From Clavulina sp. PMI_390 (Eukaryota > Basidiomycota > Agaricomycetes > Cantharellales > Hydnaceae): a DNA stretch of 64,000 nucleotides. The stretch lies in the NCBI GenBank assembly GCA_015039315.1, contig WIDE01000063.1, positions 67,326 through 131,325 on the forward strand, read 5' to 3'. Below the pieces are notes generated by a model. That model had not been told where the DNA came from. It searched no databases and worked only from the letters and a program-made list of their open reading frames with translations. Positions within the stretch are counted from its first letter, which is position 1. Each line of letters begins with the position of its first letter. This document shows positions 24,524-35,644 of the stretch, piece by piece. The translations under genes were made by a program, and so were the position numbers.

Positions 24524-25199
24524 CTACTTTTTGTACATTGCCAGGAAAAATCCCATGATAGTACAAATAGCAGCGGCCGCCCCAAGAATATTGTACCAGT
24601 TCATACACCAAGCCTGGTTCCATTCCCAATTTCGAAGTCGGCGAGAGTTCCCGGATACCGAGGTAGTCGCTGGCCATCAAGAAAATGAAAGATGGTCAGC
24701 TAATTAGTAGTATGGGTAGGAGGGTTGACGCACCATGGACATCTCGAGGCAGCGTATGGGTAGGCAGAGACCTACTTCCGAACAGTGAGACAGGCACAAC
24801 ACGTGTTCGGGGTTCAAAGCCAGCATGCACGCGTCTTCTGGCTCGACGAGAGGAATGGGCCCGAGGCATGCGCGCAGGAGGCGACCAACGGCTAGGGTGG
24901 TGTGAGGGACGGACTCGAGAGATGCGTGGGGATGAATGATGAGGAATCAGATGAATGGGACTAGAAAGCGGGCGGCCAGTGCCAATGGCATCGAGAAAAT
25001 AAGCTGGTTTTGGAGAGGAGATGATCTCGGCGGAGGGCTCAATGCCTAAGGAGGCGAGTGGAGGGTATTCAGCTACAAGCAGTAGACTAGATACATTTGA
25101 CAAACCTAGGAGCGTTGTTCCTGACTGTTGGGGTTCGTAAGAATCTAGTTGGTTTGGCTCATTCATGAGGCTGTTATCCTCCTTGCGGATAAAAAACAT
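24524..25199 (-). CDS. uncharacterised small protein, (I/V)LG..AA.CTI C-terminal-helix family, copy B
   Basis: Two exons, 25199-24734 (466 nt) and 24669-24524 (146 nt), give 203 residues. These exon lengths equal those of the head-to-head paralog at 25968-26649. The protein starts MFFIRKEDNSLMNEPNQ and continues with LGLSNVSSLLLVAEYPPLAS, then a Ser/Pro/Arg-rich part (SPRISRVRPSHHPSRW). It ends RRLRNWEWNQAWCMNWY followed by the hydrophobic segment NILGAAAAICTIMGFFLAMYKK, which resembles a C-terminal membrane anchor. I do not know the family or function. An in-frame ATG at 25289 lies only a few bases after a TATA box (25295-25302), so it is less likely to be the start. The stop is at 24524-24526. 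Confidence 0.65.
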
Positions 25200-25294
25200 C
25201 GGCCAAAAGATTACAATGAAGATGAGAATGGGGTTGTAGAATTGATGTACCTTGGCTTGGGTTTGTGTGTGGAGAGGATGGGGACGCATTGCGC

Positions 25295-25302
25295 TTTATA
25301 AA
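25295..25302 (-). promoter_or_regulatory. TATA box of small paralog copy B
   Basis: Reads tttataaa on the minus strand within ctgctctttataaagcgcaatg, about 95 bp before the chosen start at 25199. The same context occurs in front of copy A on the other strand, so the promoter was duplicated with the gene. Confidence 0.6.
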
Positions 25303-25337
25303 GAGCAGCAGTGATGAAGACTAATTTTGCAACTCCA

Positions 25338-25599
25338 TGCAGGTCACTAAGTGTTCTTGGAGGTCATGGTGCACAGAGTGAGCAAAACCTGCCGATCACA
25401 AACTCAATAGAAAGTGGGTTCTGTGGCTAAACTGACTCAAAGCGATGCTCTCAAGGTGAGATCAATTCAGTTCGCCGGCTTCGGAGGCCCTTGAGATCAA
25501 TTCAGTTTAGCCACGGAACCCACTTTCTATTGAGTTTGTGATCGGCAGGTTTTGCTCACTCTGTGCACCATGACCTCCAAGAACACTTAGTGACCTGCA
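25338..25599. repeat. 98-bp near-perfect inverted repeat with 66-bp spacer
   Basis: The left arm (25338-25435) and the right arm (25502-25599) are reverse complements with a single mismatch by my reading (ctgtgg against ccgtgg). The spacer holds two direct copies of gagatcaattcagtt at 25458-25472 and 25493-25507, the second running into the right arm. The palindrome is the axis of a larger inverted duplication that includes the TATA boxes and the two paralogous genes. Confidence 0.9.
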
Positions 25600-25605
25600 C
25601 GGCCA

Positions 25606-25729
25606 AATTCTCTATTGAGCGGATCTCAAGCAACCCAATTCTCTATTGAGCTGATCTCAAGTAGCCCAATTCTCTATTGAGTCGCTCCCAGGCAACCCAA
25701 TTCTCCATTGAGTCGATCTCAAGCAGCCC
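25606..25729. repeat. 4 x 31-bp tandem repeat (minisatellite)
   Basis: Four consecutive 31-bp units begin aattctctattgag (aattctccattgag in the fourth) and end aaccc or agccc; they start at 25606, 25637, 25668 and 25699. A truncated unit (gctttctctatgg) follows. The ctattgag and gatctcaag parts also occur in the adjacent palindrome, so the array probably arose from it. Copy B lacks this array on its side. Confidence 0.9.
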
Positions 25730-25843
25730 GCTTTCTCTATGGATTAGCACCGTCCGAGTAAAACACGAAACCCGCACACCATGACCAAGGACAGCAATAC
25801 CTGCACGGAGTTGCAAAATCATTACTCACCATTATTCCTGCTC

Positions 25844-25850
25844 TTTATAA
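25844..25850 (+). promoter_or_regulatory. TATA box of small paralog copy A
   Basis: Reads tttataa within ctgctctttataaggcgcaatg, matching the promoter of copy B almost base for base. It lies about 118 bp before the chosen start at 25968. Confidence 0.6.
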
Positions 25851-25967
25851 GGCGCAATGCGTCCCTCGCCTCTCCACACACAAAACTAGTAATAGCAAAG
25901 AAAACCCCAATCCAAGGTGCATCAATTCTACTGGACCATTCTCATCTTGGTCATAACCGTTCAGTCA

Positions 25968-26649
25968 ATGCTCTTTATCCGCAATAAGGATAACAGCCTC
26001 ATGAACGAGCCAAACCAACAAGACTCTAGCCAACCCCAACAGCAAGAACTCACGGTCCTAGGTTTGTCAAATGTATCTAGTCTACTGCTTGTAGCTGAAC
26101 TCCCTCCACTGGCCTCCTTAGGCATTGAGCCCTCCAACGGGATCATCTCTTCCCCCGAAGCAGCTTATTTTTCCGATGCCGTTAGCACTAAGCACCCGCT
26201 TTCTCGTCCCGCTCAGCTGATTCCTCAATGTCCAACCCCACGCATTTCCCGAGTCCGTCGTTTACCCCATCCTAGCCGTTGGCCGCCTCCTAGACGCATC
26301 CTTGGGGCACATTCCTCTCGTCGATCTAACAGCCGTGTGCATGCTGGCATTGAATTCCAAACAGATGGTGTGCCTATGTCATCGCTGGGAAATGGATTCC
26401 TGCCTACCCATACGTCGCCTCTTGATACCCATGGTGCGTTCAGAATTTCGGCGCGCTCCGCTACTACAAAAAATGACCATCTCCCGTTTTTCCTGCTGAT
26501 CAGTGACCGCCCAGGCAGGCGGAAACTTTCACAGACTTCGGGATTGGGAATGGAACCAGGTTTGGAGGATGAACTGGTACGACATTCTCGGGGCGGCCGC
26601 TGCTATCTGCACTATAATTAGTCTATTTTTCGCGATGTACAGAAAGTAG
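25968..26649 (+). CDS. uncharacterised small protein, (I/V)LG..AA.CTI C-terminal-helix family, copy A
   Basis: Two exons, 25968-26433 (466 nt) and 26504-26649 (146 nt), give 203 residues with a phase-1 junction. It starts MLFIRNKDNSLMNEPNQ and shares with copy B the blocks LGLSNVSSLLLVAE, LPPLASLGIEPS and PRISRVRRLPHPSRWPPP. It ends HRLRDWEWNQVWRMNWY followed by DILGAAAAICTIISLFFAMYRK, a hydrophobic segment with basic residues at its end. The upstream ATG that copy B could use is followed here by an in-frame TAG, which supports the start at 25968 for both. Both copies stay open after clear divergence, which suggests selection on the protein. No known function. Confidence 0.65.
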
Positions 26650-27710
26650 ATCAGAACGCCCTTTGACGCTTATTGATTAGCCACTGTGTTCGTTGACGCC
26701 CATGTCTCCTCTTGCCCCTTGAATGTTGCCACCTAGCTCGGAAGGACCTGTTGTTGAATCTTCCCTAGTATTTTGGTTAGCCGAATACACAAAAACACTA
26801 TTATGGGAGGTGATAATCACTCAGAGGCATCATGAAAGCGAGGTGGCTCCAAGACAAGAATCGAGCGCCAACGACCTCATGCTAACCCAGAATCCTAGCG
26901 ATCACTTTATCAATTCAAGTCTACTAAACGAAATTCTCTTTGTTTCGCCACCGGGGCTAGTCAGTTCTCAGCCCGCGCGATTGTCCTTTGGCTTACAAGC
27001 ATTCTTGACTTTTGACGCTAGACCAGTCTCCTCAAGTACGCACGCAGGTGAGACCATAATAGACCGTGGTTAAGTCTCAATATCCTCTTCGAAACCGCGC
27101 GGAAAGATTCCACATAGAGAATTACCCGAAAGAACTTGGGTTTCCCTCCGTAGTCCAGGAGAGCACATGCTGGGCGCCAGCATGAGAGTTCTTAAAGATT
27201 TGGCCCGGCTTGCAGCGTGGAAGGTGGCTGATTGAGACGTATACTTTGTGGATGTGTAGAGGGCTTCTCTGCCAGCGGCGCGCAAGGCTCGCGCTCCTCG
27301 GACTTCGACGACGCTGCCAAGCTTGGCAACTCTGCAACTGTGTCGAGCTCGGGACGTCAATACCTCGGTTAAGTTCCAACGCAATATTGGGGCTACTGAT
27401 AGTCCGGTGGCACCAGCCTGCCGTCTCAGCATCCTGGTGACGATCCTCTTGCGTTTGCCCGGCAAAACTCTGGTCCGTCCGCCCCATGCTCCCACTTGCT
27501 TTTGCCCGGCGTTACTCGATGAGGTTCACAATGTTGTTACTTATAGACCATCTGAGATAGATTTTCCTCGCCACCGTACGACTTAATGTCTCATCTGTCG
27601 ACGATGAGGGCTCAATGGGAGGGACGAACAATATGATGAGCGTGAGAATGTATTTGTGTTTGGCTTATTGGAATTTGAATTGTTGCCCCAAACGCGCCCA
27701 TCCCAAAACC
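26650..27710. other. 1.06-kb stretch without a confident gene
   Basis: A 116-codon frame at 26723-27073 (+) is open and Ser-rich (SSLLNEILFVSPPGLV) but shows no domain and lacks the C-terminal helix of its neighbours; it could be a decayed relative or chance. Minus-strand frames at 27070-27495 are Arg-rich and overlap each other, as shadow frames do. The last 130 bp should be the MSH2 promoter. Confidence 0.4.
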
Positions 27711-30700
27711 ATGTACGCGACCGGGAAAGAGAAGTCACAGGTTGAAGGTTCGTATCTACGCGACAGCTCGAGTTAGTTCATCAACTTGAGCGCGTTGTTG
27801 TTGCTAGATCCTGCGGATGTCGCGTTTGTGTCGTGGTTCAATAAGCTTCCAGAGGTTCGCATCGTCGCGTTTGTTAGCGGTTCAAAGCCTCATCTCGACA
27901 CTTTTCCCCCTTCCTATGTTATAGAGGCGAGAAGATACTGTTAGACTCTTCGAGCGACCTGTAAGTAACTCTGGGCCCGCCTCAATACACTGAGGCGCCT
28001 ATGGCTGCGTTGGTGCTGGAGGTTGATAACTGAACTTTAGGTGTGCTATAGGACTTTTACTCAGCGTATGGGCCAGATGCGATATACATCGCGAACCATG
28101 TCTACCGTACTCACAGCGTCATCAAACACATGGGCCGGAAGGACGCGCTCTTACCATATGTCACGTTATCTCAAGTTGTCGCCAAGAATTTCCTTCGCGA
28201 GGCTCTCACCGCCAAGCAGCTGAGGATAGAGATCTGGACCCCTGAACCAGGGGCTGGCAACAAGAAAACCTCCAAGTTTCAGTTATCCAAAAAGGTGAGC
28301 GGGGGCTGTCAGCTGGGATATTTCTGGGCTGCTCACATCTCGTGTTCTCTTTCAGGCATCCCCGGGGAACCTCCAAGATGTCGAAGATCTCTTGTTCTCT
28401 CATAGCGATATCACTTCTTCCCCCATTATCATGTCTATGCGCGTCTCTAAACGCGAGAACAACATTCTCGTCGGCTTGGCCTTCGCCGACGCTTCTGTCA
28501 GACAAATTGGAGTTTCGGAATTCCTCGACAACGACCTGTTCTCAAACGCGGAATCTTTGCTCATCCAGCTCGGGGTGAAAGAGTGCTTGATACCTAGTGA
28601 TCCTCGGGGAAAGGACGTCGAGTTGGCAAAGCTACGCGTGGTACTAGAACGGTGTAACGTTGTCATCACAGAGCGTAAACCATGTGAGTGTCATTTGTGC
28701 CCCATTTCCGGCCTGGTTGAGTTTCTGCTGAACTCGCTGAACTATTTGTTAGCGGAGTTCATGACGTCCAACGTGGAACAAGACCTGAATCGGCTACTGA
28801 AGACTGACACCCCCGTCGCTACCCTTCCCTCGTTCGATCTCAAGCTTGCGATGGCTGCAACCTCTGCCCTAATCTCGTACCTCTCCCTACTTGCCTCCGA
28901 TGCCGACGGCCAGTACACCTTACTCCAACACGACCTTTCTCAGTACATGCGACTGGACGCGTCAGCTCTTCGCGCCCTCAATCTTGTCCCTGGAGAGGGA
29001 AGCAGTGGAGTCGGAGCCGCAAAAACTACCACCCTTTTCGGCGTTCTCAACCATTGCAAAACTGCACAGGGAGTGCGACTGCTCGGACAGTGGCTAAAGC
29101 AGCCTTTGGTCAACCTCCACGAGATCAGTAAGCGAAGCTGCTCCCTACACTTGAACCAACTGCGCGAATCTTACGATCCTTCGCTCCCGCAGAGAAACGA
29201 CAAGATCTTGTCGAGGCTATGGTTAACGATTCAACTTTGCGAACTTCAGTTCGGGTATGTTGGCAAGAATTCTCTTATTTCATTAGGCTGACAGCAGTAT
29301 TCATAGGGGGATTTCCTCAAAACGATGCCAGATCTTCACCGCATCGCGAAGAGGTTTCAGCGTAACAAGGCTGGGCTTGAGGAGGTCGTGCGCGTCTATC
29401 AAGCCATAGTGAACGTGAGCTGGTTATAGCCAATCCCTCCATTAGATCTCATCGCTCATTTGTTGTCCTTCTCTCCAGCTGCAAGGTCTCACTGATAAAC
29501 TTGGAGAGGTTGAAGCGGGAGAAGACACTAAGGCATTGATGCGGGAACGATACATCGCTGAGCTTGAGGTAAGAGCACAGCCAAGGTAGCCCAGAGATCT
29601 TGACACGATTCCTTTCCCATTTTTTCTCCAGAACCATGCCACCACACTCCAGAAATACTCTGATATGGTCGAGGAGACGATCGATCTCGCTCAGCTGTCG
29701 TCACATACCTTCGTCATCAAGGCGGAGTATAATGAAGACCTTCAAGCGCTCACAGCAGAGCTTGGAGAGGCTCGGGATTCTCTGGACACCGAACATCGTA
29801 AGGCTGGTCGAGACCTAGGCCTCGAACTCGACAAAAAGCTTCACTTGGAGAACAACCCCACATACGGATACTGTCTTCGGATTGCTAAAGGAGTGAGTCC
29901 ATCTGTGCACTCCATTTTACTACTTACTGATATCCCGTTTAGGATGCAAAATCGATCCATGGGAACCGCAAATACATAGAGTTGAGCACTCAGAAGGGAG
30001 GAGTTTTCTTCACGACTGTGAACCTGAAGGAAATCGCCAATACCTACGCCGAGAAATCTGAGGCGTATCAGAAGGCTCAGAGCGGTCTAGTGAAGGAAAT
30101 CGTTGGTATTGCCTGTAAGTATATGGTGTGTGGTCGGCTTCGTCGTTCGTCAACTAAACACGCTTTTTGGGATCGGCTCAGCTACCTACACCCCTGTTCT
30201 AGAAAGCTTGGATGACCTTCTTGCAGATCTCGATGTTATTATTAGGTACGCAGTACTGCTTTTTTGTGTTGATCGCGCGTCCTAATTGCTTTCCTAGTCT
30301 CGCTGAAGCTGCCACCTCTGCTCCAATTCCTTACGTCAAGCCCACTGTACATGATAAAGGTGTGTAGTCTCCTATGGACGAACTTGGCACCATTTCTTAC
30401 ATCTTACTATTCAGGGGAAGGGAGCTTGGTCCTCAAGGAAGCTCGTCACCCCTGCCTTGAAGTCCAGGACGAAATCAGCTTCATCCCTAATGACGTATCT
30501 CTCGTCAAGGGCGAAAGCGAGTTCCAAATCATCACGGGTCCCAACATGGGCGGGAAGTCTACCTACATTCGTCAGGTATATATGGCCAACTTGCTGGTCA
30601 GTGGCATATTTGCTAATTCTTGATTGCAGATTGGAGTCATCGCTCTTATGGCACAAATTGGATCCTATGTTCCATGCACCGAGGCGGAGATGCCCGTTTT

Positions 30701-31715
30701 TGATTCTATTCTGTGCCGTGTTGGTGCTGGCGATAGTCAGCTTAAGGGGGTCTCCACGTTCATGGCCGAGATGTTGGAAACAGCCACTATCCTGAAAGTG
30801 AGTTTGCGTTAGGACGCTTTCATGACTATGACCTTAGTCCCTTTCATCCCGTAGTCTGCATCCAAGGACTCTCTTGTGATTATCGATGAGCTTGGACGGT
30901 AGGCCCCTTCGCTTGGTCCTGCATGTTCCCTCCTAAACTCTGTTACTCAGGGGTACCTCCACCTATGATGGTTTTGGTCTCGCCTGGGCTATTTCGGAGT
31001 AAGCATCTTATCGGGCCTTCCACCTTTCTTCCCAGTCGCTGATCGTTCTTTTCAGACACATTGCTACGGAGATCCACGCTTTCTGTCTCTTCGCTACGCA
31101 CTTCCATGAGTTAACAGCTCTGGCTCAAGAGGTGCCGCACGTCAAGAACCTGAATGTCGTCGCCCACGTCACTCCTCGAGATCCAAAAAGCAAGCAGTCT
31201 AAGCATGACCGTGATATCACACTGCTGTATAAGGTGGAGCCAGGTGCGCGTATAGCTGCCTCTTATTTGTGCCTTTCGCCTCATTCATACTGCTCTTGGT
31301 AAGGTGTTTGCGACCAAAGCTTTGGTATTCACGTTGCCGAGTTGGCAAACTTCCCTGAGAATGTGGTCAAGCTTGCCAAGCGCAAGGCGGACGAACTAGA
31401 AGATTTCGGAGGTATGTTACGCCCGTCGTCTTGTTCTAGCTACATCTGAAGACAATTGCATTGTGTTACGCAGAGGGCGAAGCACCTGCCCCCAAATTCT
31501 CCAAAACCGAAATGGATGATGGCGCCAAACTTGTCGAGGAATTCTTACAATCCTGGGCCGCCTCCCAATCTGTGCAGGACGGCGACGACGTTGTCATGGA
31601 AGACGCTGACTCTCAAGCTGCTCGCAAACTCAAAAGCCTCCAAACCTGTTACGCTCAATACAAGGACCGGCTCGAGGCGAATCCATGGTGCATGGATATC
31701 ATCGAATCCCTATAA
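27711..31715 (+). CDS. MSH2: DNA mismatch repair ATPase Msh2
   Basis: The common subunit of the MutS-alpha and MutS-beta mismatch recognition complexes. The first exons are short: [28 protein letters not shown], and a small exon around RLFERP. Then [19 protein letters not shown] begins the mismatch-recognition region, followed by the connector and lever domains ([20 protein letters not shown] with WLKQPL). The ATPase is complete: Walker [15 protein letters not shown] (about 30535-30575, next intron directly after), [15 protein letters not shown], Walker [18 protein letters not shown] split by an intron, and [10 protein letters not shown]. About 15 introns are needed. The C terminus ([16 protein letters not shown]) ends at 31715. 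It converges on VMS1, stops 195 bp apart. Confidence 0.95.
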
Positions 31716-31909
31716 TCTGTTACTTGCTACCCTCTCAACCTTCTTGAACGTTGCCATGCATGTTATGATCATCTTGGACGTATATTCTATCTTCTGTACT
31801 ATTACTATATGCCACTACACAACACGAGTGGCTATAATACAACATCGATTTGGCCCAACATGGGCAGCTTCCAAATATCAGATAAAAAAAATCTTACTGT
31901 CCAGAAAGT

Positions 31910-34493
31910 CTATTTGCCCTCACCCAGCGCCTTCAACCTCGCTTCTGCTGCTCGAGCTCTCCTTTCCCTTTCGACTTTCGCTCGCATCTCGGGAGACATC
32001 GCATCAAGGTTCGCCTGGTTTTGCTTGATCAGACCAGCCATTGGGCCACCCACTTTCTGCGGGCCCTTCCTCGTCGCATCCCGTTCTGCTCGCTCCCGCT
32101 CTAGGCGCTTGATCTCTATATCGGCCTGCATCTGAGCCTGCGTCTGGGCACTAGCCGTAGAAGCAGCCTGGGCATCAGCACGCTCCTTCATTCGGTCCTT
32201 CAGCCCCTTTCTCCGCACGCCCTTCTTGCGCGCTTCGGCCTCTTCCATCTCGGGTGTAAGAACGCTTGGCACACCTGCGCCTCCAGCTCCTGAACCGAGC
32301 CAGTCGAACCAGTCAGGATGCGCATGTGCCGCGCGACGGAAGATATTGCGGGCAGCGCGCGTGGGTGCCAAGTCGTACGCTCGCTTTTGGCCGCCGGGCG
32401 CGCGTGATTGGGCGATCGAATCATCTTGGTCGTCAGCGTCGTTGAATGTCGTAGTGGACTGAGAAGAGGATGAAGATGAGGGGAGGGGGATTGTGGGATC
32501 GGCGCGTTGCTCAAGGAGCCATGATATGACAGTTTCGTGTCCTGCTGCGCTAGCAACATGAAGGATTGTTGCACCTGCGCCTATGCCGTCTTCTTCCCGC
32601 ACTCCTACAGGTATCCGAGTGTCCACAAGGGGAGGAATGGAGGCTGTCGAGTCATCAGGTATCGAGACGGGGCCAAGTGGGCGTTCCCCCTTCGCTTCCA
32701 TAGCTGTAAGGTTCGTCCACAAAGTTTGTATGGATTCGAGTCGACCTTTCCGGACCATCTCAAGAATCTTCTGCCATCGCTCTCGCACAGCAAGCTCTTC
32801 CGGGCTCAGCTGTTCTCGCTCCTTCTTTTCCCGAGGAGCAGGCGCTGTGGGTTGAGGCGGAGCGACAGGCTTTCGCTTTTGGTAGAGCGCCAAGAAGGCT
32901 TCGTCCGCTGCGCGAAGTTCCTCTTCTGTAAGATGTGTGATTTTGACTCGGGTGAGCTCATGAAGGCAGCGAGAAAGTTCAGCGAGTGTCTGGAGGAATC
33001 ATTGGTTACGGGATCATAAGGTGGATTGCTAATTGTCTCGAAGGACTTACTGGTCTCCGAGTCTGGAAGGGGAACGTTCGTATACGAGCATCTCCTGTGA
33101 ACAATTTTATATTGTTGAGCGTCCAGATCATAACGAGAGGTCAGAAACCATGATGACGCAGACCTTTAGGCATTGGGGACTCATCGAAATCCATGAATAT
33201 TCTTCGGTTCGACACACTCGCTCGAATAAAGATCTTTTCGCATTCTTCCAGCTCATCTTTCCACTCTAGTAGAAGTGCTTGGATGTCCTATGTGTTAAAT
33301 ATTGAGTGGGTACTCGATACTGGCGTGGCGCAGGAGTAACACACCTCTCGGAGAGCCTGCTCGCCGTATCGACGCAGCTGGGCACCAGCACTCTTGGCCG
33401 GGCCTTTCGCATTATCATTGACAGATTGGGATCCACCCTGCTTTCTTCGCGCTAGCGATTATAACACGGATTAGTCATCCTGTATCTTCCCAGTCGCTGC
33501 AAAGGAGGATGGACGTACTGGTATATCGGTGGAACGTCTTGTGCGCAAGAATCTCAAGATCGGGAACCGCGTGGTTTGCCTTTCCCTTGCCTTTCTTTGC
33601 CGTGGGGACTGGTTCCGGAACGTCCGATGTCGTGGATGATCGTCCAGGCTTGGACACTCTCGCAATCATGCCGGCGAAATGACCACCAGCGACCATAAAT
33701 AGCGCCCAACGCCTTCCATGCTCTCCACCATCCTGAAGCTCTTGCAAGCTTCTGATGTTGTCCTCGTTCGAGTCAAAATATGGATCGGAGGAGGGGAAGA
33801 TTGCGATGTATGCGCCGAGCTGAGTGTTAGGGACAGAGGACGACTGGAACCACATGATAGGTGACCGAGGAATCTTGGGGCCGTAGTCTTCATCTTCATC
33901 TTCGGCACCTTTATTCTGTGGATTTTTCCGAATATTGTGTTTTTTGTGCTTTTGGATGAGGGTGGACACAGCGTCATCGGAGTCATCTTGTGAGTCGTCA
34001 TCGGAAGAGGATGCGGAGCCAGAGAGGGAGCCTTCTAGACCTTGATCGGGATCGAAAAGGTTACAACCAGTTATGTAGTGATGACTAAGGTTCCAAACTT
34101 ACCTTCGACAAGAGTCGCGAACTCGGTCTCCGTCACCGGTTTGGCATTGGAGTTGTTCAGTCGACGTTTGACATTATAACGATGCCAGTCGGAGCGGAAG
34201 TGGTTTCGCTGCTCATTGACGTCCGAGAAAGATACTCCAAGGCACAAGTTACAAGACAGAGCACCAGTGGCTCCCTCTGGATTTGAGTCAGCTTCTGATG
34301 GAGGTGCTTGTGGTGTGGGAGCTGGTTGTGGGTCAGGAAGAGATCGGCTGGGACCTGGTCGTATGCTCAGGTCTTCCAGTACCGTAGGAGGTAGCGCGAA
34401 TACGTGCAGAGGTTCTCGGAGAGCCATCTGCTGCAGTCGATGAAGAAAAGTTGGGAGATGGGGAGATGGATGTTTCGGTTCCGAGAAGCCCAT
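31910..34493 (-). CDS. VMS1: Vms1/ANKZF1-type peptidyl-tRNA cleaving factor (VLRF1, ankyrin, Cdc48-binding)
   Basis: Releases stalled nascent chains from 60S ribosomes in ribosome quality control and protects mitochondria. Exon 1 starts at 34493 and includes a C2H2-like zinc finger (CNLCLGVSFSDVNEQRNHF with H in SDWHR). The next exon opens the VLRF1 domain: IMWFQSSSVPNTQLGAYIAI, WALFMVAGGHFAGMI, KTFHRYT. The catalytic loop follows as RRKQGGSQSVNDNAKG, where the Gln of GGSQS is the key residue in yeast Vms1. Ankyrin repeats (GATILHVASAAGHETVISWL) and a coiled-coil tail come after. Near the C terminus RERRARAAEARLKALG fits the VIM motif that binds Cdc48/p97. Nothing important appears lost. Confidence 0.93.
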
Positions 34494-34704
34494 TATATAT
34501 TTGGCTCTGCACAGCGTTTCGCAACCGTCACTACATGCGCCGTGTGCTCAACTTGAGCGAGTCATTTCATGATGACTCAGAGTAGTGCTAATCCTGGAGA
34601 CTTGTATTCATCATTTCGCTGACTAACTTTCCTAGCATTACTTGATACTTGTCAATCAGCTTCGACTCTCCAGCTATGCTCAGCGTCCGCATGGCAGCAA
34701 GATG

Positions 34705-35435
34705 TTAAGCTGCCTGAACCCATTCCTTGACTTTCTGTATCCGTGCTCCCAACTCCTTCATCTCTCTACCCAATCGTTTGACGTTGGTAATCCCTGCGTC
34801 CTCCAATACATTCTCGAATGCTCGGCAACATTCCCACCACTCATCCATATTTTCCACGACTTTACGGGTTCCGTCATCAACCGCGAATTCTTCCACGGGC
34901 TCGAGGAGGATAATAAGTGTCCTCCGAGGGTCCCTATATACTGCCAGAGTGTCATCAGCTCCAGACCGATGACGGAGGGCTTGGTAGTTGCTGGCTGTTG
35001 AAGACACAGAACTCTCCGAATCTGAAGAGCCCGTGTCCGAAACGGGGCTAGGAGGCTGCGAATGTGCGGCGCTGGAACTCTGGTGCAAAGCATACGCCAT
35101 GGGGTCGAGGATACAACGGTCAGACACGTATGGCTTGGAGATAGTGGCCTCTCGCTTCAACTGTGCCTCCATTATTGCGCTCTGGAATGACAGCTATGAA
35201 TCATACAAATGTCAGGTTTTGCACTTATCGTTGATTATAGATATATATCACAAGCTACCTTGCCAACATCTTGCCGAGTGAAACCTTGCGTCGCCATGAC
35301 TGTCCTCGCAACTTCGGTCAGGAGACTTGGCTCACTGTTCTGCGCGAAAATGTCATTCCAGTCTGCTATTAGGGCGTTGGCTAATGTTGTCTTGCCGCAG
35401 GAGTGAGGGCCAGTTAAGATGACTCTTTCTAGCAT
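34705..35435 (-). CDS. small P-loop NTPase (AAA_28/NadR-kinase-like)
   Basis: Two exons joined by one intron. The N terminus MLERVILTGPHSCGKTTLAN holds a complete Walker A motif. It continues LLTEVARTVMATQGFTRQDV, then after the intron FQSAIMEAQLKREA and SDRCILDPMAYALH; the RCILDP strand is likely the second metal or phosphate site, as in P-loop kinases of this fold. A Ser-rich insert and LIILLEPVEEFAVDDGTRKV follow. The protein ends KVKEWVQAA. An in-frame ATG at 35537 would add 34 residues. It diverges from the RdRP gene across 107-209 bp. Substrate unknown; it could be a small-molecule kinase. Confidence 0.7.
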
Positions 35436-35644
35436 GACGGGGTTGTGTGGGTGATTGGCTAAAGTGAACGAGCGCTTCCCAAGTATTCTTATTCTATATC
35501 TCCCAAGCAGGTAGGTAAGCGTTAGCTTCTCCGTCATCTCGATTTGCTAATTCACCGCTTTTGGAGTCGAAATTTCACAGATTCACAACCGCGCGCCTAT
35601 CTCTCTGTTTCTGTTTACAGCTATCGCCACCGTCTATCACAGCG

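Noticed and set aside
27070..27495. 141-codon Arg-rich minus-strand frame before MSH2
   Set aside because: Overlapped by a second open minus-strand frame of similar length and without any recognisable motif; likely chance in GC-rich sequence.
27870..27890. tRNA-like ggttcaaagcctc T-loop sequence
   Set aside because: No matching acceptor, D or anticodon stems around it, and it falls in a MSH2 intron or exon boundary.
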